Below are positions 25,390 to 39,800 of a stretch of DNA of 64,000 bases, piece by piece. The notes under the pieces are model-generated. The model had not been told where the DNA came from. It did not search any database and saw nothing but the letters and a program-made list of their open reading frames with translations. This stretch comes from Euwallacea fornicatus (Eukaryota; Arthropoda; Insecta; Coleoptera; Curculionidae): NCBI RefSeq assembly GCF_040115645.1, contig NW_027096054.1, positions 372,001-436,000 of the forward strand. The letters run 5' to 3'. The position numbers were made by a program, and so were the translations under genes. Position 1 is the stretch's first letter. The number at the start of each line of letters is the position of its first letter.

Positions 25390-28300
25390 ACTTCCAAGAT
25401 AAATAGTACTTTACGTGCTCAAACACACAACTTTTGTGAGTTTTCAAGCTTTGTAGCTCGATAACTTCGGCAAATTAAATCCAGATTTCTTCAACAAAAA
25501 CTCATATTAATCAGGTGTTCGAGATCTTTAACATGACTCAACACGTCATGAATGTATCTAGTAGAACTTCCAAGATAAATAGTACTTTACGTGCTCAAAC
25601 ACACAACCTTTTTGACTTTTCGAGTTTTGTACGTCGATAAGTTCGGCAAATGAAATCCAAATGTCTTCAACGATGACTGATATTAACCAAGTGGACGAGA
25701 TCTTTAACATGACACAACACATCATGATTGTATCTTGTTGAGCTTCCAAGATAAATAGTACTTTACGTGCCCAAACACACAACTTTTTTGAGTTTTCAAG
25801 TTTTGTAGCTCGATAATTTCGTCAAATGAAATCCAAATGCCTTCAACGATGACTCATATTAATCAAGTGGACGAGATCTTTAACATGACACAACACATCA
25901 TGATTGTATCTTGTTGAGCTTCCAAGATAAATAGTACTTTACGTGCCCAAACACACAACTTTTTTGAGTTTTCAAGTTTTGTAGCTCGATAATTTCGTCA
26001 AATGAAATCCAAATGCCTTCAACGATGACTCATATTAATCAAGTGGACGAGATCTATAACAGGACACAACACGTCATGATAGTATCTTGTTGAGCTTCCA
26101 AGATAAATAGTACTTTACGTGTCCAAACACACAACTTTTTTGACTTTTCGAGCTTTGTACGTCGATAAGTTCGGCAAATGAAATCCAAATGCCTTCAACG
26201 ATGACTCATATTAATCAAGTGGACGAGATCTTTAACATGACACAACACATCATGATTGTATCTTGTTGAGCTTCCAAGATAAATAGTACTTTACGTGCTC
26301 AAACACACAACTTTTGTGAGTTTTCAAGTTTTGTAGCTCGATAACTTCGGCAAATGAAATCCAGATTTCTTCAACAAAAACTCATATTAATCAGGTGGTC
26401 GAGATCTTTAACATGACACAACACATCATGAATGTATCTTGTTGAGCTTCCAAGACAAATAGTACTTTACTTGCTCAAACACACAACTTTTTTGACTTTT
26501 CGAGCTTTGTAGATCGATAACTTCGGCAAATGAAATCCAAATGCCTTCAACGATAACTCATATTAATCAATTGGACGAGATCTTTAACATGACACAACAC
26601 ATCATGATTGTATCATGTTGAGCTTCCAAGATAAATAGTACTTTACCTGCTCAAACACACAACTTTTGTGAGTTTTCAAGCTTTGTAACTCGATAACTTC
26701 GGCAAATGAAATCCAGATTTCTTCAACAAAAACTCATATTAATCAGGTGGTCGAGATCTTTAACATGACACAACACATCATGAATGTATCTTGTTGAGCT
26801 TCCAAGACAAATAGTACTTTACTTGCTCAAACACACAACTTTTTTGACTTTTCGAGCTTTGTAGATCGATAACTTCGGCAAATGAAATCCAAATGCCTTC
26901 AACGATAACTCATATTAATCAATTGGACGAGATCTTTAACATGACACAACACATCATGATTGTATCATGTTGAGCTTCCAAGATAAATAGTACTTTACGT
27001 GCTCAAACACACAACTTTTGTGAGTTTTCAAGCTTTGTAGCTCGATAACTTCGGCAAATTAAATCCAGATTTCTTCAACAAAAACTCATATTAATCAGGT
27101 GTTCGAGATCTTTAACATGACTCAACACGTCATGAATGTATCTAGTAGAACTTCCAAGATAAATAGTACTTTACGTGCTCAAACACACAACTTTTTTGAC
27201 TTTTCGAGCTTTGTAGATCGATAACTTCGGCAAATGAAATCCAAATGCCTTCAACGATAACTCATATTAATCAATTGGACGAGATCTTTAACATGACACA
27301 ACACATCATGATTGTATCATGTTGAGCTTCCAAGATAAATAGTACTTTACGTGCTCAAACACACAACTTTTGTGAGTTTTCAAGCTTTGTAGCTCGATAA
27401 CTTCGGCAAATTAAATCCAGATTTCTTCAACAAAAACTCATATTAATCAGGTGTTCGAGATCTTTAACATGACTCAACACGTCATGAATGTATCTAGTAG
27501 AACTTCCAAGATAAATAGTACTTTACGTGCTCAAACACACAACCTTTTTGACTTTTCGAGTTTTGTACGTCGATAAGTTCGGCAAATGAAATCCAAATGT
27601 CTTCAACGATGACTGATATTAATCAAGTGGACGAGATCTTTAACATGACACAACACATCATGATTGTATCTTGTTGAGCTTCCAAGACAAATAGTACTTT
27701 ACTTGCTCAAACACACAACTTTTTTGACTTTTCGAGCTTTGTAGATCGATAACTTCGGCAAATGAAATCCAAATGCCTTCAACGATAACTCATATTAATC
27801 AATTGGACGAGATCTTTAACATGACACAACACATCATGATTGTATCATGTTGAGCTTCCAAGATAAATAGTACTTTACCTGCTCAAACACACAACTTTTG
27901 TGAGTTTTCAAGCTTTGTAACTCGATAACTTCGGCAAATGAAATCCAGATTTCTTCAACAAAAACTCATATTAATCAGGTGGTCGAGATCTTTAACATGA
28001 CACAACACATCATGAATGTATCTTGTTGAGCTTCCAAGACAAATAGTACTTTACTTGCTCAAACACACAACTTTTTTGACTTTTCGAGCTTTGTAGATCG
28101 ATAACTTCGGCAAATGAAATCCAAATGCCTTCAACGATAACTCATATTAATCAATTGGACGAGATCTTTAACATGACACAACACATCATGATTGTATCAT
28201 GTTGAGCTTCCAAGATAAATAGTACTTTACGTGCTCAAACACACAACTTTTGTGAGTTTTCAAGCTTTGTAGCTCGATAACTTCGGCAAATTAAATCCAG

Positions 28301-29437
28301 ATTTCTTCAACAAAAACTCATATTAATCAGGTGTTCGAGATCTTTAACATGACTCAACACGTCATGAATGTATCTAGTAGAACTTCCAAGATAAATAGTA
28401 CTTTACGTGCTCAAACACACAACTTTTTTGACTTTTCGAGCTTTGTAGATCGATAACTTCGGCAAATGAAATCCAAATGCCTTCAACGATAACTCATATT
28501 AATCAATTGGACGAGATCTTTAACATGACACAACACATCATGATTGTATCATGTTGAGCTTCCAAGATAAATAGTACTTTACGTGCTCAAACACACAACT
28601 TTTGTGAGTTTTCAAGCTTTGTAGCTCGATAACTTCGGCAAATTAAATCCAGATTTCTTCAACAAAAACTCATATTAATCAGGTGTTCGAGATCTTTAAC
28701 ATGACTCAACACGTCATGAATGTATCTAGTAGAACTTCCAAGATAAATAGTACTTTACGTGCTCAAACACACAACCTTTTTGACTTTTCGAGTTTTGTAC
28801 GTCGATAAGTTCGGCAAATGAAATCCAAATGTCTTCAACGATGACTGATATTAATCAAGTGGACGAGATCTTTAACATGACACAACACATCATGATTGTA
28901 TCTTGTTGAGCTTCCAAGATAAATAGTACTTTAAGTGCCCAAACACACAACTTTTGTGAGTTTTCAAGCTTTGTAGGTCGATAACTTCGGCAAATGAAAT
29001 CCAAATGTCTTCAACAAAGACTCATATTAATCAGGTGGTCGAGATCTTTAACATGACACAACACATCATGATTGTATCTTGTTGAGCTTCCAAGATAAAT
29101 AGTACTTTACGTGCCCAAACACACAACTTTTTTGACTTTTTGAGCTTTGTAGGTCGATAACATCAGCAAATGAAATCCAAATGTCTTCAACAAAGACTCA
29201 TATTAATCAGGTGGTCGAGATCTTTAACATGACACAACACATCATTATTGTATCTTGTTGAGATTCCAAGATAAATAGTACTTTACGTGCTCAAACACAC
29301 AACTTTTTTGACTTTTTGAGCTTTGTAGGTCGATAACATCAGCAAATGAAATCCAAATGTCTTCAACAAAGACTCATATTAATCAGGTGGTCGAGATCTT
29401 TAACATGACACAACACATCATGATTGTATCTTGTTGA
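25390..29437 (+). repeat. 23-monomer tandem higher-order unit, copy 2
   Basis: This is the direct tandem copy of 21342-25389. The two match until about 29416, where acacatcatgattg replaces acacgtcatgaatg. The junction at 25360-25400 joins a gtcatgaatgtatctagtag half to a type B monomer. The long reverse-strand frame of 74 codons at 21510 recurs here at 25558 for the same reason and is not a gene. Confidence 0.93.
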
Positions 29438-29879
29438 GCTTCCAAGATAAATAGTACTTTAAGTGCCCAAACACACAACTTTTGTGAGTTTTCAAGATTT
29501 GTAGGTCGATAACTTCGGCAAATGAAATCCAAATGTCTTCAACAAAGACTCATATTAATCAGGTGGTCGAGATCTTTAACATGACACAACACATCATGAT
29601 TGTATCTTGTTGAGCTTCCAAGATAAATAGTACTTTACGTGCCCAAACACACAACTTTTGTGAGTTTTCAAGTTTTGTAGCTCGATAATTTCGTCAAATG
29701 AAATCCAAATGCCTTCAACGATGACTCATATTAATCAAGTGGACGAGATCTATAACAGGACACAACACGTCATGATAGTATCTTGTTGAGCTTCCAAGAT
29801 AAATAGTACTTTACGTGTTCAAACACACAACTTTTTTGACTTTTCGAGCTTTGTAGGTCGATAACATCAGCAAATGAAA

Positions 29880-30935
29880 TCCAAATGCCTTCAACGATGA
29901 CTCATATTAGTCAAGTGGACGAGATCTTTAACATGACACAGCACATCATGATTGTATCTTGTTGAGCTTCCAAGATAAATAGTACTTTACGTGCCCAAAC
30001 ACACAAATTTTTTGACTTTTCGAGCTTTGTAGGTCGATAATTTCGTCAAATGAAATCCAAATGCCTTCAACGATGACTCATATTAATCAAGTGGACGAGA
30101 TCTATAACAGGACACAACACGTCATGATAGTATCTTGTTGAGCTTCCAAGATAAATAGTACTTTACGTGCTCAAACACACAACCTTTTTGACTTTTCGAG
30201 CTTTGTACGTCGATAAGTTCGGCAAATGAAATCCAAATGTCTTCAACGATGACTGATATTAATCAAGTGGACGAGATCTTTAACATGACACAACACATCA
30301 TGATTGTATCTTGTTGAGCTTCCAAGATAAATAGTACTTTACGTGCTCAAACACACAACTTTTTTGACTTTTCGAGCTTTCTAGGTCGATAACTTCGGCA
30401 AATGAAATCCAAACGCCTTCAACGATGACTGATATTAATCAAGTGGACGAGATCTTTAACATGACACAACACATCATGATTTTATCTTGTTGAGCTTCCA
30501 AGATAAATAGAACTTTACGTGCTCAAACACACAACTTTTGTGAGTTTTCAAGCTTTGTAGCTCGATAACTTCGGCAAATTAAATCCAGATTTCTTCAACA
30601 AAAACTCATATTAATCAGGTGTTCGAGATCTTTAACATGACTCAACACGTCATGAATGTATCTAGTAGAACTTCCAAGATAAATAGTACTTTACGTGCTC
30701 AAACACACAACCTTTTTGACTTTTCGAGCTTTGTACGTCGATAAGTCCGGCAAATGAAATCCAAATGTCTTCAACGATGACTGATATTAATCAAGTGGAC
30801 GAGATCTTTAACATGACACAACACATCATGATTGTATCTTGTTGAGCTTCCAAGATAAATAGTACTTTACGTGCCCAAACACACAACTTTTTTGAGTTTT
30901 CAAGTTTTGTAGCTCGATAATTTCGTCAAATGAAA
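29880..30935 (+). repeat. 6-monomer tandem repeat, copy 1
   Basis: This 1056-bp unit (6 x 176) is repeated immediately to the right. Shared rare markers are tattagtcaagtgg with gacacagcacatc (about 29906 and 30962), the gagatctataacagg monomer, ctttctaggtcg with ccaaacgcc, and gattttatc with agaactttacg. A few substitutions separate the copies, for example ataagtccggc near 30742 against ataagttcggc. Confidence 0.82.
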
Positions 30936-31911
30936 TCCAAATGCCTTCAACGATGACTCATATTAGTCAAGTGGACGAGATCTTTAACATGACACAGCAC
31001 ATCATGATTGTATCTTGTTGAGCTTCCAAGATAAATAGTACTTTACGTGCCCAAACACACAACTTTTTTGACTTTTCGAGCTTTGTAGGTCGATAATTTC
31101 GTCAAATGAAATCCAAATGCCTTCAACGATGACTCATATTAATCAAGTGGACGAGATCTATAACAGGACACAACACGTCATGATAGTATCTTGTTGAGCT
31201 TCCAAGATAAATAGTACTTTACGTGCTCAAACACACAACCTTTTTGACTTTTCGAGCTTTGTACGTCGATAAGTTCGGCAAATGAAATCCAAATGTCTTC
31301 AACGATGACTGATATTAATCAAGTGGACGAGATCTTTAACATGACACAACACATCATGATTGTATCTTGTTGAGCTTCCAAGATAAATAGTACTTTACGT
31401 GCTCAAACACACAACTTTTTTGACTTTTCGAGCTTTCTAGGTCGATAACTTCGGCAAATGAAATCCAAACGCCTTCAACGATGACTGATATTAATCAAGT
31501 GGACGAGATCTTTAACATGACACAACACATCATGATTTTATCTTGTTGAGCTTCCAAGATAAATAGAACTTTACGTGCTCAAACACACAACTTTTGTGAG
31601 TTTTCAAGCTTTGTAGCTCGATAACTTCGGCAAATGAAATCCAGATTTCTTCAACAAAAACTCATATTAATCAGGTGTTCGAGATCTTTAACATGACTCA
31701 ACACGTCATGAATGTATCTAGTAGAACTTCCAAGATAAATAGTACTTTACGTGCTCAAACACACAACCTTTTTGACTTTTCGAGCTTTGTACGTCGATAA
31801 GTTCGGCAAATGAAATCCAAATGTCTTCAACAATGACTGATATTAATCAAGTGGACGAGATCTTTAACATGACACAACACATCATGATTGTATCTTGTTG
31901 AGCTTCCAAGA
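30936..31911 (+). repeat. 6-monomer tandem repeat, copy 2 (slightly short)
   Basis: This is the partner of 29880-30935, matching up to about 31911. There the sequence switches to the ccaagacaaat / acttgctc type A monomer. A private difference is caacaatgactg near 31831. The block lies between the second 23-monomer copy and the partial third copy, so it appears to be an insertion or local amplification at that place. Confidence 0.8.
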
Positions 31912-32437
31912 CAAATAGTACTTTACTTGCTCAAACACACAACTTTTTTGACTTTTCGAGCTTTGTAGATCGATAACTTCGGCAAATGAAATCCAAATGC
32001 CTTCAACGATAACTCATATTAATCAATTGGACGAGATCTATAACAGGACACAACACGTCATGATAGTATCTTGTTGAGCTTCCAAGACAAATAGTACTTT
32101 ACTTGCTCAAACACACAACTTTTTTGACTTTTCGAGCTTTGTAGATCGATAACTTCGGCAAATGAAATCCAAATGCCTTCAACGATAACTCATATTAATC
32201 AATTGGACGAGATCTTTAACATGACACAACACATCATGATTGTATCATGTTGAGCTTCCAAGATAAATAGTACTTTACGTGCTCAAACACACAACTTTTG
32301 TGAGTTTTCAAGCTTTGTAGCTCGATAACTTCGGCAAATTAAATCCAGATTTCTTCAACAAAAACTCATATTAATCAGGTGGTCGAGATCTTTAACATGA
32401 CACAACACATCATGAATGTATCTTGTTGAGCTTCCAA

Positions 32438-34250
32438 GACAAATAGTACTTTACTTGCACAAACACACAACTTTTTTGACTTTTCGAGCTTTGTAGATCG
32501 ATAACTTCGGCAAATGAAATCCAAATGCCTTCAACGATAACTCATATTAATCAATTGGACGAGATCTTTAACATGACACAACACATCATGATTGTATCAT
32601 GTTGAGCTTCCAAGATAAATAGTACTTTACGTGCTCAAACACACAACTTTTGTGAGTTTTCAAGCTTTGTAGCTCGATAACTTCGGCAAATTAAATCCAG
32701 ATTTCTTCAACAAAAACTCATATTAATCAGGTGTTCGAGATCTTTAACATGACTCAACACGTCATGAATGTATCTAGTAGAACTTCCAAGATAAATAGTA
32801 CTTTACGTGCTCAAACACACAACCTTTTTGACTTTTCGAGTTTTGTACGTCGATAAGTTCGGCAAATGAAATCCAAATGTCTTCAACGATGACTGATATT
32901 AATCAAGTGGACGAGATCTTTAACATGACACAACACAACATGATTGTATCTTGTTGAGCTTCCAAGATAAATAGTACTTTAAGTGCCCAAACACACAACT
33001 TTTGTGAGTTTTCAAGCTTTGTAGGTCGATAACTTCGGCAAATGAAATCCAAATGTCTTCAACAAAGACTCATATTAATCAGGTGGTCGAGATCTTTAAC
33101 ATGACACAACACATCATGATTGTATCTTGTTGAGCTTCCAAGATAAATAGTACTTTACGTGCCCAAACACACAACTTTTTTGACTTTTTGAGCTTTGTAG
33201 GTCGATAACATCAGCAAATGAAATCCAAATGTCTTCAACAAAGACTCATATTAATCAGGTGGTCGAGATCTTTAACATGACACAACACATCATTATTGTA
33301 TCTTGTTGAGATTCCAAGATAAATAGTACTTTACGTGCTCAAACACACAACTTTTTTGACTTTTTGAGCTTTGTAGGTCGATAACATCAGCAAATGAAAT
33401 CCAAATGTCTTCAACAAAGACTCATATTAATCAGGTGGTCGAGATCTTTAACATGACACAACACATCATGATTGTATCTTGTTGAGCTTCCAAGATAAAT
33501 AGTACTTTAAGTGCCCAAACACACAACTTTTGTGAGTTTTCAAGATTTGTAGGTCGATAACTTCGGCAAATGAAATCCAAATGTCTTCAACAAAGACTCA
33601 TATTAATCAGGTGGTCGAGATCTTTAACATGACACAACACATCATGATTGTATCTTGTTGAGCTTCCAAGATAAATAGTACTTTACGTGCCCAAACACAC
33701 AACTTTTGTGAGTTTTCAAGTTTTGTAGCTCGATAATTTCGTCAAATGAAATCCAAATGCCTTCAACGATGACTCATATTAATCAAGTGGACGAGATCTA
33801 TAACAGGACACAACACGTCATGATAGTATCTTGTTGAGCTTCCAAGATAAATAGTACTTTACGTGTTCAAACACACAACTTTTTTGACTTTTCGAGCTTT
33901 GTAGGTTGATAACATCAGCAAATGAAATCCAAATGCCTTCAACGATGACTCATATTAGTCAAGTGGACGAGATCTTTAACATGACACAGCACATCATGAT
34001 TGTATCTTGTTGAGCTTCCAAGATAAATAGTACTTTACGTGCCCAAACACACAACTTTTTTGACTTTTCGAGCTTTGTAGGTCGATAATTTCGTCAAATG
34101 AAATCCAAATGCCTTCAACGATGACTCATATTAATCAAGTGGACGAGATCTATAACAGGACACAACACGTCATGATAGTATCTTGTTGAGCTTCCAAGAT
34201 AAATAGTACTTTACGTGCTCAAACACACAACTTTTGTGAGTTTTCAAGCT
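32438..34250 (+). repeat. Partial third copy of part of the 23-monomer block
   Basis: This region matches 28390-30202 at the same offset of 4048 bp that separates the first two 23-monomer copies. Markers include ctttaagtgccc, cacatcattattg, ttttcaagatttgtagg, gtgttcaaac and tattagtcaag. I noticed three substitutions: acacaacatg near 32938, gtaggttgat near 33903, and acacaactttt against acacaaatttt at 30007. The rest of the block between (29438-32437) is not shared, so this copy is incomplete. Confidence 0.82.
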
Positions 34251-36892
34251 TTGTAGGTCGATAACTTCGGCAAATGAAATCCAAATGTCTTCAACAAAGA
34301 CTCATATTAATCAGGTGGTCGAGATCTTTAACATGACACAACACATCATTATTGTATCTTGTTGAGATTCCAAGATAAATAGTACTTTACGTGCTCAAAC
34401 ACACAACTTTTTTGACTTTTTGAGCTTTGTAGGTCGATAACTTCGGCAAATGAAATCCAAATGTCTTCAACAAAGACTCATATTAATCAGGTGTTCGAGA
34501 TCTTTAACATGACTCAACACGTCATGAATGTATCTAGTAGAACTTCCAAGATAAATAGTACTTTACGTGCTCAAACACAAAACCTTTTTGACTTTTCGAG
34601 TTTTGTACGTCGATAAGTTCGGCAAATGAAATCCAAATGTCTTCAACGATGACTGATATTAATCAAGTGGACGAGATCTTTAACATGACACAACACATCA
34701 TGATTGTATCTTGTTGAGCTTCCAAGATAAATAGTACTTTAAGTGCCCAAACACACAACTTTTGTGAGTTTTCAAGCTTTGTAGGTCGATAACTTCGGCA
34801 AATGAAATCCAAATGTCTTCAACAAAGACTCATATTAATCAGGTGGTCGAGATCTTTAACATGACACAACACATCATTATTGTATCTTGTTGAGATTCCA
34901 AGATAAATAGTACTTTACGTGCTCAAACACACAACTTTTTTGACTTTTTGAGCTTTGTAGGTCGATAACATCAGCAAATGAAATCCAAATGTCTTCAACA
35001 AAGACTCATATTAATCAGGTGGTCGAGATCTTTAACATGACACAACACATCATGATTGTATCTTGTTGAGCTTCCAAGATAAATAGTACTTTAAGTGCCC
35101 AAACACACAACTTTTGTGAGTTTTCCAGATTTGTAGGTCGATAACTTCGGCAAATGAAATCCAAATGTCTTCAACAAAGACTCATATTAATCAGGTGGTC
35201 GAGATCTTTAACATGACACAACACATCATGATTGTATCTTGTTGAGCTTCCAAGATAAATAGAACTTTACGTGTTCAAACACACAACTTTTTTGACTTTT
35301 CGAGCTTTGTAGGTCGATAACATCAGCAAATGAAATCCAAATGCCTTCAACGATGACTCATATTAATCAAGTGGACGAGATCATTAACATGACACAGCAC
35401 ATCATGATTGTATCTTGTTGAGCTTCCAAGATAAATAGTACTTTACGTGCTCAAACACACAACTTTTGTGAGTTTTCAAGCTTTGTAGCTCGATAACTTC
35501 GGCAAATTAAATCCAGATTTCTTCAACAAAAACTCATATTAATCAGGTGTTCGAGATCTTTAACATGACTCAACACGTCATGAATATATCTAGTAGAACT
35601 TCCAAGATAAATAGTACTTTACGTGCTCAAACACACAACCTTTTTGACTTTTCGAGCTTTGTACGTCGATAAGTTCGGCAAAAGAAATCCAAATGTCTTC
35701 AACGATGACTCATATTAATCAAGTGGACGAGATCTTTAACATGACACAACACGTCATGAATGTATCTAGTAGAGCTTCCAAGATAAATAGGACTTTACGT
35801 GCTCAAACACACAACTTTTGTGAGTTTTCCAGCATTGTAGCTCGATAACTTCGGCAAATGAAATCCAAATTTCTTCAACAAAAACTCATATGAATCAGGT
35901 GGTCGAGATCTTTAACATGACACAACACATCATGAATGTATCTTGTTGAGCTTCCAAGACAAATAGTACTTTACGTGCTCAAACACACAACTTTTTTGAC
36001 TTTTCGAGCTTTGTAGATCGATAACTTCGGCAAATGAAATCCAAATGTCTTCAACCATGACTGATATTAATCAAGTGGACGAGATCTTTAACATGACACA
36101 ACACATCATGATTGTATCTTGTTGAGCTTCCAAGATAAATAGTACTTTACGTGCTCAAACACACAACCTTTTTGACTTTTCGAGCTTTGTACGTCGATAA
36201 GTTCGGCAAATGAAATCCAAATGTCTTCAACGATGACTCATATTAATCAAGTGGACGAGATCTTTAACATGACACAACACGTCATGAATGTATCTTGTTG
36301 AGCTTCCAAGATAAATAGTACTTTACGTGCCCAAACACACAACTTTTGTGAGTTTTCAAGCTTTGTAGCTCGATAACTTCGGCAAATGAAATCGAAATGT
36401 CTTCAACGATGACTCATATTAATCAAGTGGACGAGATCTTTAACATGACACAACACATCATGATTGTATCTTGTTGAGCTTCCAAGATAAATAGTACTTT
36501 ACGTGCTCAAACACACAACTTTTGTGAGTTTTCCAGCATTGAAGCTCGATAACTTCGGCAAATGAAATCCAAATTTCTTCAACAAAAACTCATATGAATC
36601 AGGTGGTCGAGATCTTTAACATGACACAACACATCATGAATGTATCTTGTTGAGCTTCCAAGACAAATAGTACTTTACGTGCTCAAACACACAACTTTTT
36701 TGACTTTTCGAGCTTTGTAGATCGATAACTTCGGCAAATGAAATCCAAATGCCTTCAACGATAACTCATATTAATCAATTGGACGAGATCTTTAACATGA
36801 CACAACACATCATGATTGTATCTTGTTGAGCTTCCAAGATAAATAGTACTTTACGTGCTCAAACACACAACTTTTGTGAGTTTTCAAGCTTT
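34251..36892 (+). repeat. Mixed monomers at the end of domain II
   Basis: This is satellite only, with in-phase monomers. It has several copies of cacatcattattg / gttgagattcc and of the gtcatgaatgtatctagtag form. A pair of monomers with ttttccagcattg and actcatatgaatcagg is repeated at about 35820-36030 and 36524-36734, an offset of 704 bp = 4 monomers. A private gcattgaagctcg change occurs in the second copy (about 36536). No gene or foreign element was seen. Confidence 0.75.
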
Positions 36893-39800
36893 GTACGTCG
36901 ATAAGTTCGGCAAATGAAATCCAAATGTCTTCAACGATGACTGATATTAATCAAGTGGACGAGATCTTTAACATGACACAACACATCATGATTGTATCTT
37001 GTTGAGCTTCCAAGATAAATAGTACTTTACGTGTTCAAACACACAACTTTTTTGACTTTTCGAGCTTTCTAGGTCGATAACATCAGCAAATGAAATCCAA
37101 ATGCCTTCAACGATGACTCATATTAATCAAGTGGACGAGATCTTTAACATGACACAACTTATCATGATTTTATCTTGTTGGGCTTCCAAGATAAATAGTA
37201 CTTTACGTGCTCAAACACACAACTTTTTTGACTTTTCGAGCTTTCTAGGTCGATAACATCAGCAAATGAAATCCAAATACCTTCAACGATGACTCATATT
37301 AATCAAGTGGACGAGATCTATAACAGGACACAACACGTCATGATAGTATCTTGTTGAGCTTCCAAGATAAATAGTACTTTACGTGTTCAAACACACAACT
37401 TTTTTGACTTTTCGAGTTTTGTAGCTCGATAACTTCGGCAAATGAAATCCAAATGTCTTCAACAAAGACTCATATTAATTAGGTGGTCGAGATCTTTAAC
37501 ATGACACAACACATCATTATTGTATCTTGTTGAGATTCCAAGATAAATAGTACTTTACGTGCTCAAACACACAACTTTTTTGACATTTTGAGCTTTGTAG
37601 GTCGATAACATCAGCAAATGAAATCCAAATGCCTTCAACGATGACTCATATTAATCAAGTGGACGAGATCTATAACAGGACACAACACGTCATGATAGTA
37701 TCTTGTTGAGCTTCCAAGATAAATAGTACTTTACGTGCTCAAACACACAACTTTTGTGAGTTTTCAAGCTTTGTAGCTCGATAACTTCGGCAAATGAAAT
37801 CCAGATTTCTTCAACAAAAACTCATATTAATCAGGTGTTCGAGATCTTTAACATGACACAACACGTCATGAATGTATCTAGTAGAGCTTCCAAGATAAAT
37901 AGGACTTTACGTGCTCAAACACACAACTTTTTTGACATTTTCAGCTTTGTAGGTCGATAACATCAGCAAATGAAATCCAAATGCCTTCAACGATGACTCA
38001 TATTAATCAAGTGGACGAAATCTATAACAGGACACAACACGACATGATAGTATCTTGTTGAGCTTCCAAGATAAATAGTACTTTACGTGCTCAAACACAC
38101 AACTTTTGTGAGTTTTCCAGCATTGTAGCTCGATAACTTCGGCAAATGAAATCCAAATTTCTTCAACAAAAACTCATATTAATCAGGTGGTCGAGATATT
38201 TAACATGACACAACACATCATGAATGTATCTTGTTGAGCTTCCAAGACAAATAGTACTTTACGTGCTCAAACACACAACTTTTTTGACATTTCGAGCTTT
38301 GTAGATCGATAACTTCGGCAAATGAAATCCAAATGCCTTCAACGATAACTCATATTAATCAATTGGACGAGATCTTTAACATGACACAACACATCATGAT
38401 TGTATCTTGTTGAGCTTCCAAGATAAATAGTACTTTACGTGCTCAAACACACAACTTTTGTGAGTTTTCCAGCTTTGTAGCTCGATAACTTCGGCAAATG
38501 AAATCCAAATTTCTTCAACAAAAACTCATATTAATCAGGTGGTCGAGATCTTTAACATGACACAACACATCATGAATGTATCTTGTTGAGCTTCCAAGAC
38601 AAATAGTACTTTACGTGCTCAAACACACAACTTTTTTGACTTTTCGAGCTTTGTAGATCGATAACTTCGGCAAATGAAATCCAAATGCCTTCAACGATAA
38701 CTCATATTAATCAATTGGACGAGATCTTTAACATGACACAACACATCATGATTGTATCTTGTTGAGCTTCCAAGCTAAATAGTACTTTACGTGCTCAAAC
38801 ACACAACTTTTGTGAGTTTTCAAGCTTTGTAGCTCGATAACTTCGGCAAATGAAATCCAGATTTCTTCAACAAAAACTCATATTAATCAGGTGTTCGAGA
38901 TCTTTAACATGACTCAACACGTCATGAATGTATCTAGTAGAACTTCCAAGATAAATAGTACTTTACGTGCTCAAACACACAACCTTTTTGACTTTTCGAG
39001 CTTTGTACGTCGATAAGTTCGGCAAATGAAATCCAAATGTCTTCAACGATGACTGATATTAATCAAGTGGACGAGATCTTTAACATGACACAACACATCA
39101 TGATTGTATCTTGTTGAGCTTCCAAGATAAATAGTACTTTACGTGCTCAAACACACAACTTTTTTGACTTTTCGAGCTTTCTAGGTCGATAACATCAGCA
39201 AATGAACTCCAAATGCCTTCAACGATGACTCATATTAATCAAGTGGACGAGATCTATAACAGGACACAACACGTCATGATAGTATCTTGTTGAGCTTCCA
39301 AGATAAATAGTACTTTGCGTGTTCAAACACACAACTTTTTTGACTTTTCGAGCTTTGTAGCTCGATAACTTCGGCAAATGAAATCCAAATGTCTTCAACA
39401 AAAACTCATATTAATCAGGTTGTCGAGATCTTTAACATGACACAACACATCATGAATGTATCTTGTTGAGCTTCCAAGACAAATAGTACTTTACGTGCTC
39501 AAACACACAACTTTTTTGACTTTTCGAGCTTTGTAGATCGATAACTTCGGCAAATGAAATCCAAATGCCTTCAACGATAACTCATATTAATCAATTGGAC
39601 GAGATCTATAACAGGACACAACACGACATGATAGTATCTTGTTGAGCTTCCAAGATAAATAGTACTTTACGTGCTCAAACACACAACTTTTGTGAGTTTT
39701 CCAGCATTGTAGCTCGATAACTTCGGCAAATGAAATCCAAATTTCTTCAACAAAAACTCATATTAATCAGGTGGTCGAGATCTTTAACATGACACAACAC

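Larger units (their letters stand above)
21342..36892 (+). repeat. Satellite domain II (alternating A/B monomers)
   Basis: Two monomer types alternate over much of this domain. Type A has cttttttgacttttcgagc with gtagatcg, ccaaatgccttcaacgataa and an aatcaattggacgag tail. Type B has cttttgtgagttttcaagc with gtagctcg, ccagatttcttcaacaaaaa and a tail of aatcaggtg(t/g)tcgag. A third type C (cctttttgac, gtacgtcgataagttcggc, cgatgactgatatt) occurs at intervals. Other variants, such as gtgtccaaac, gagatctataacaggacac with gtcatgatagtatc, and aatttcgtcaaatg, travel together as blocks. Type B carries a HindIII-type AAGCTT that type A lacks. Confidence 0.8.
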
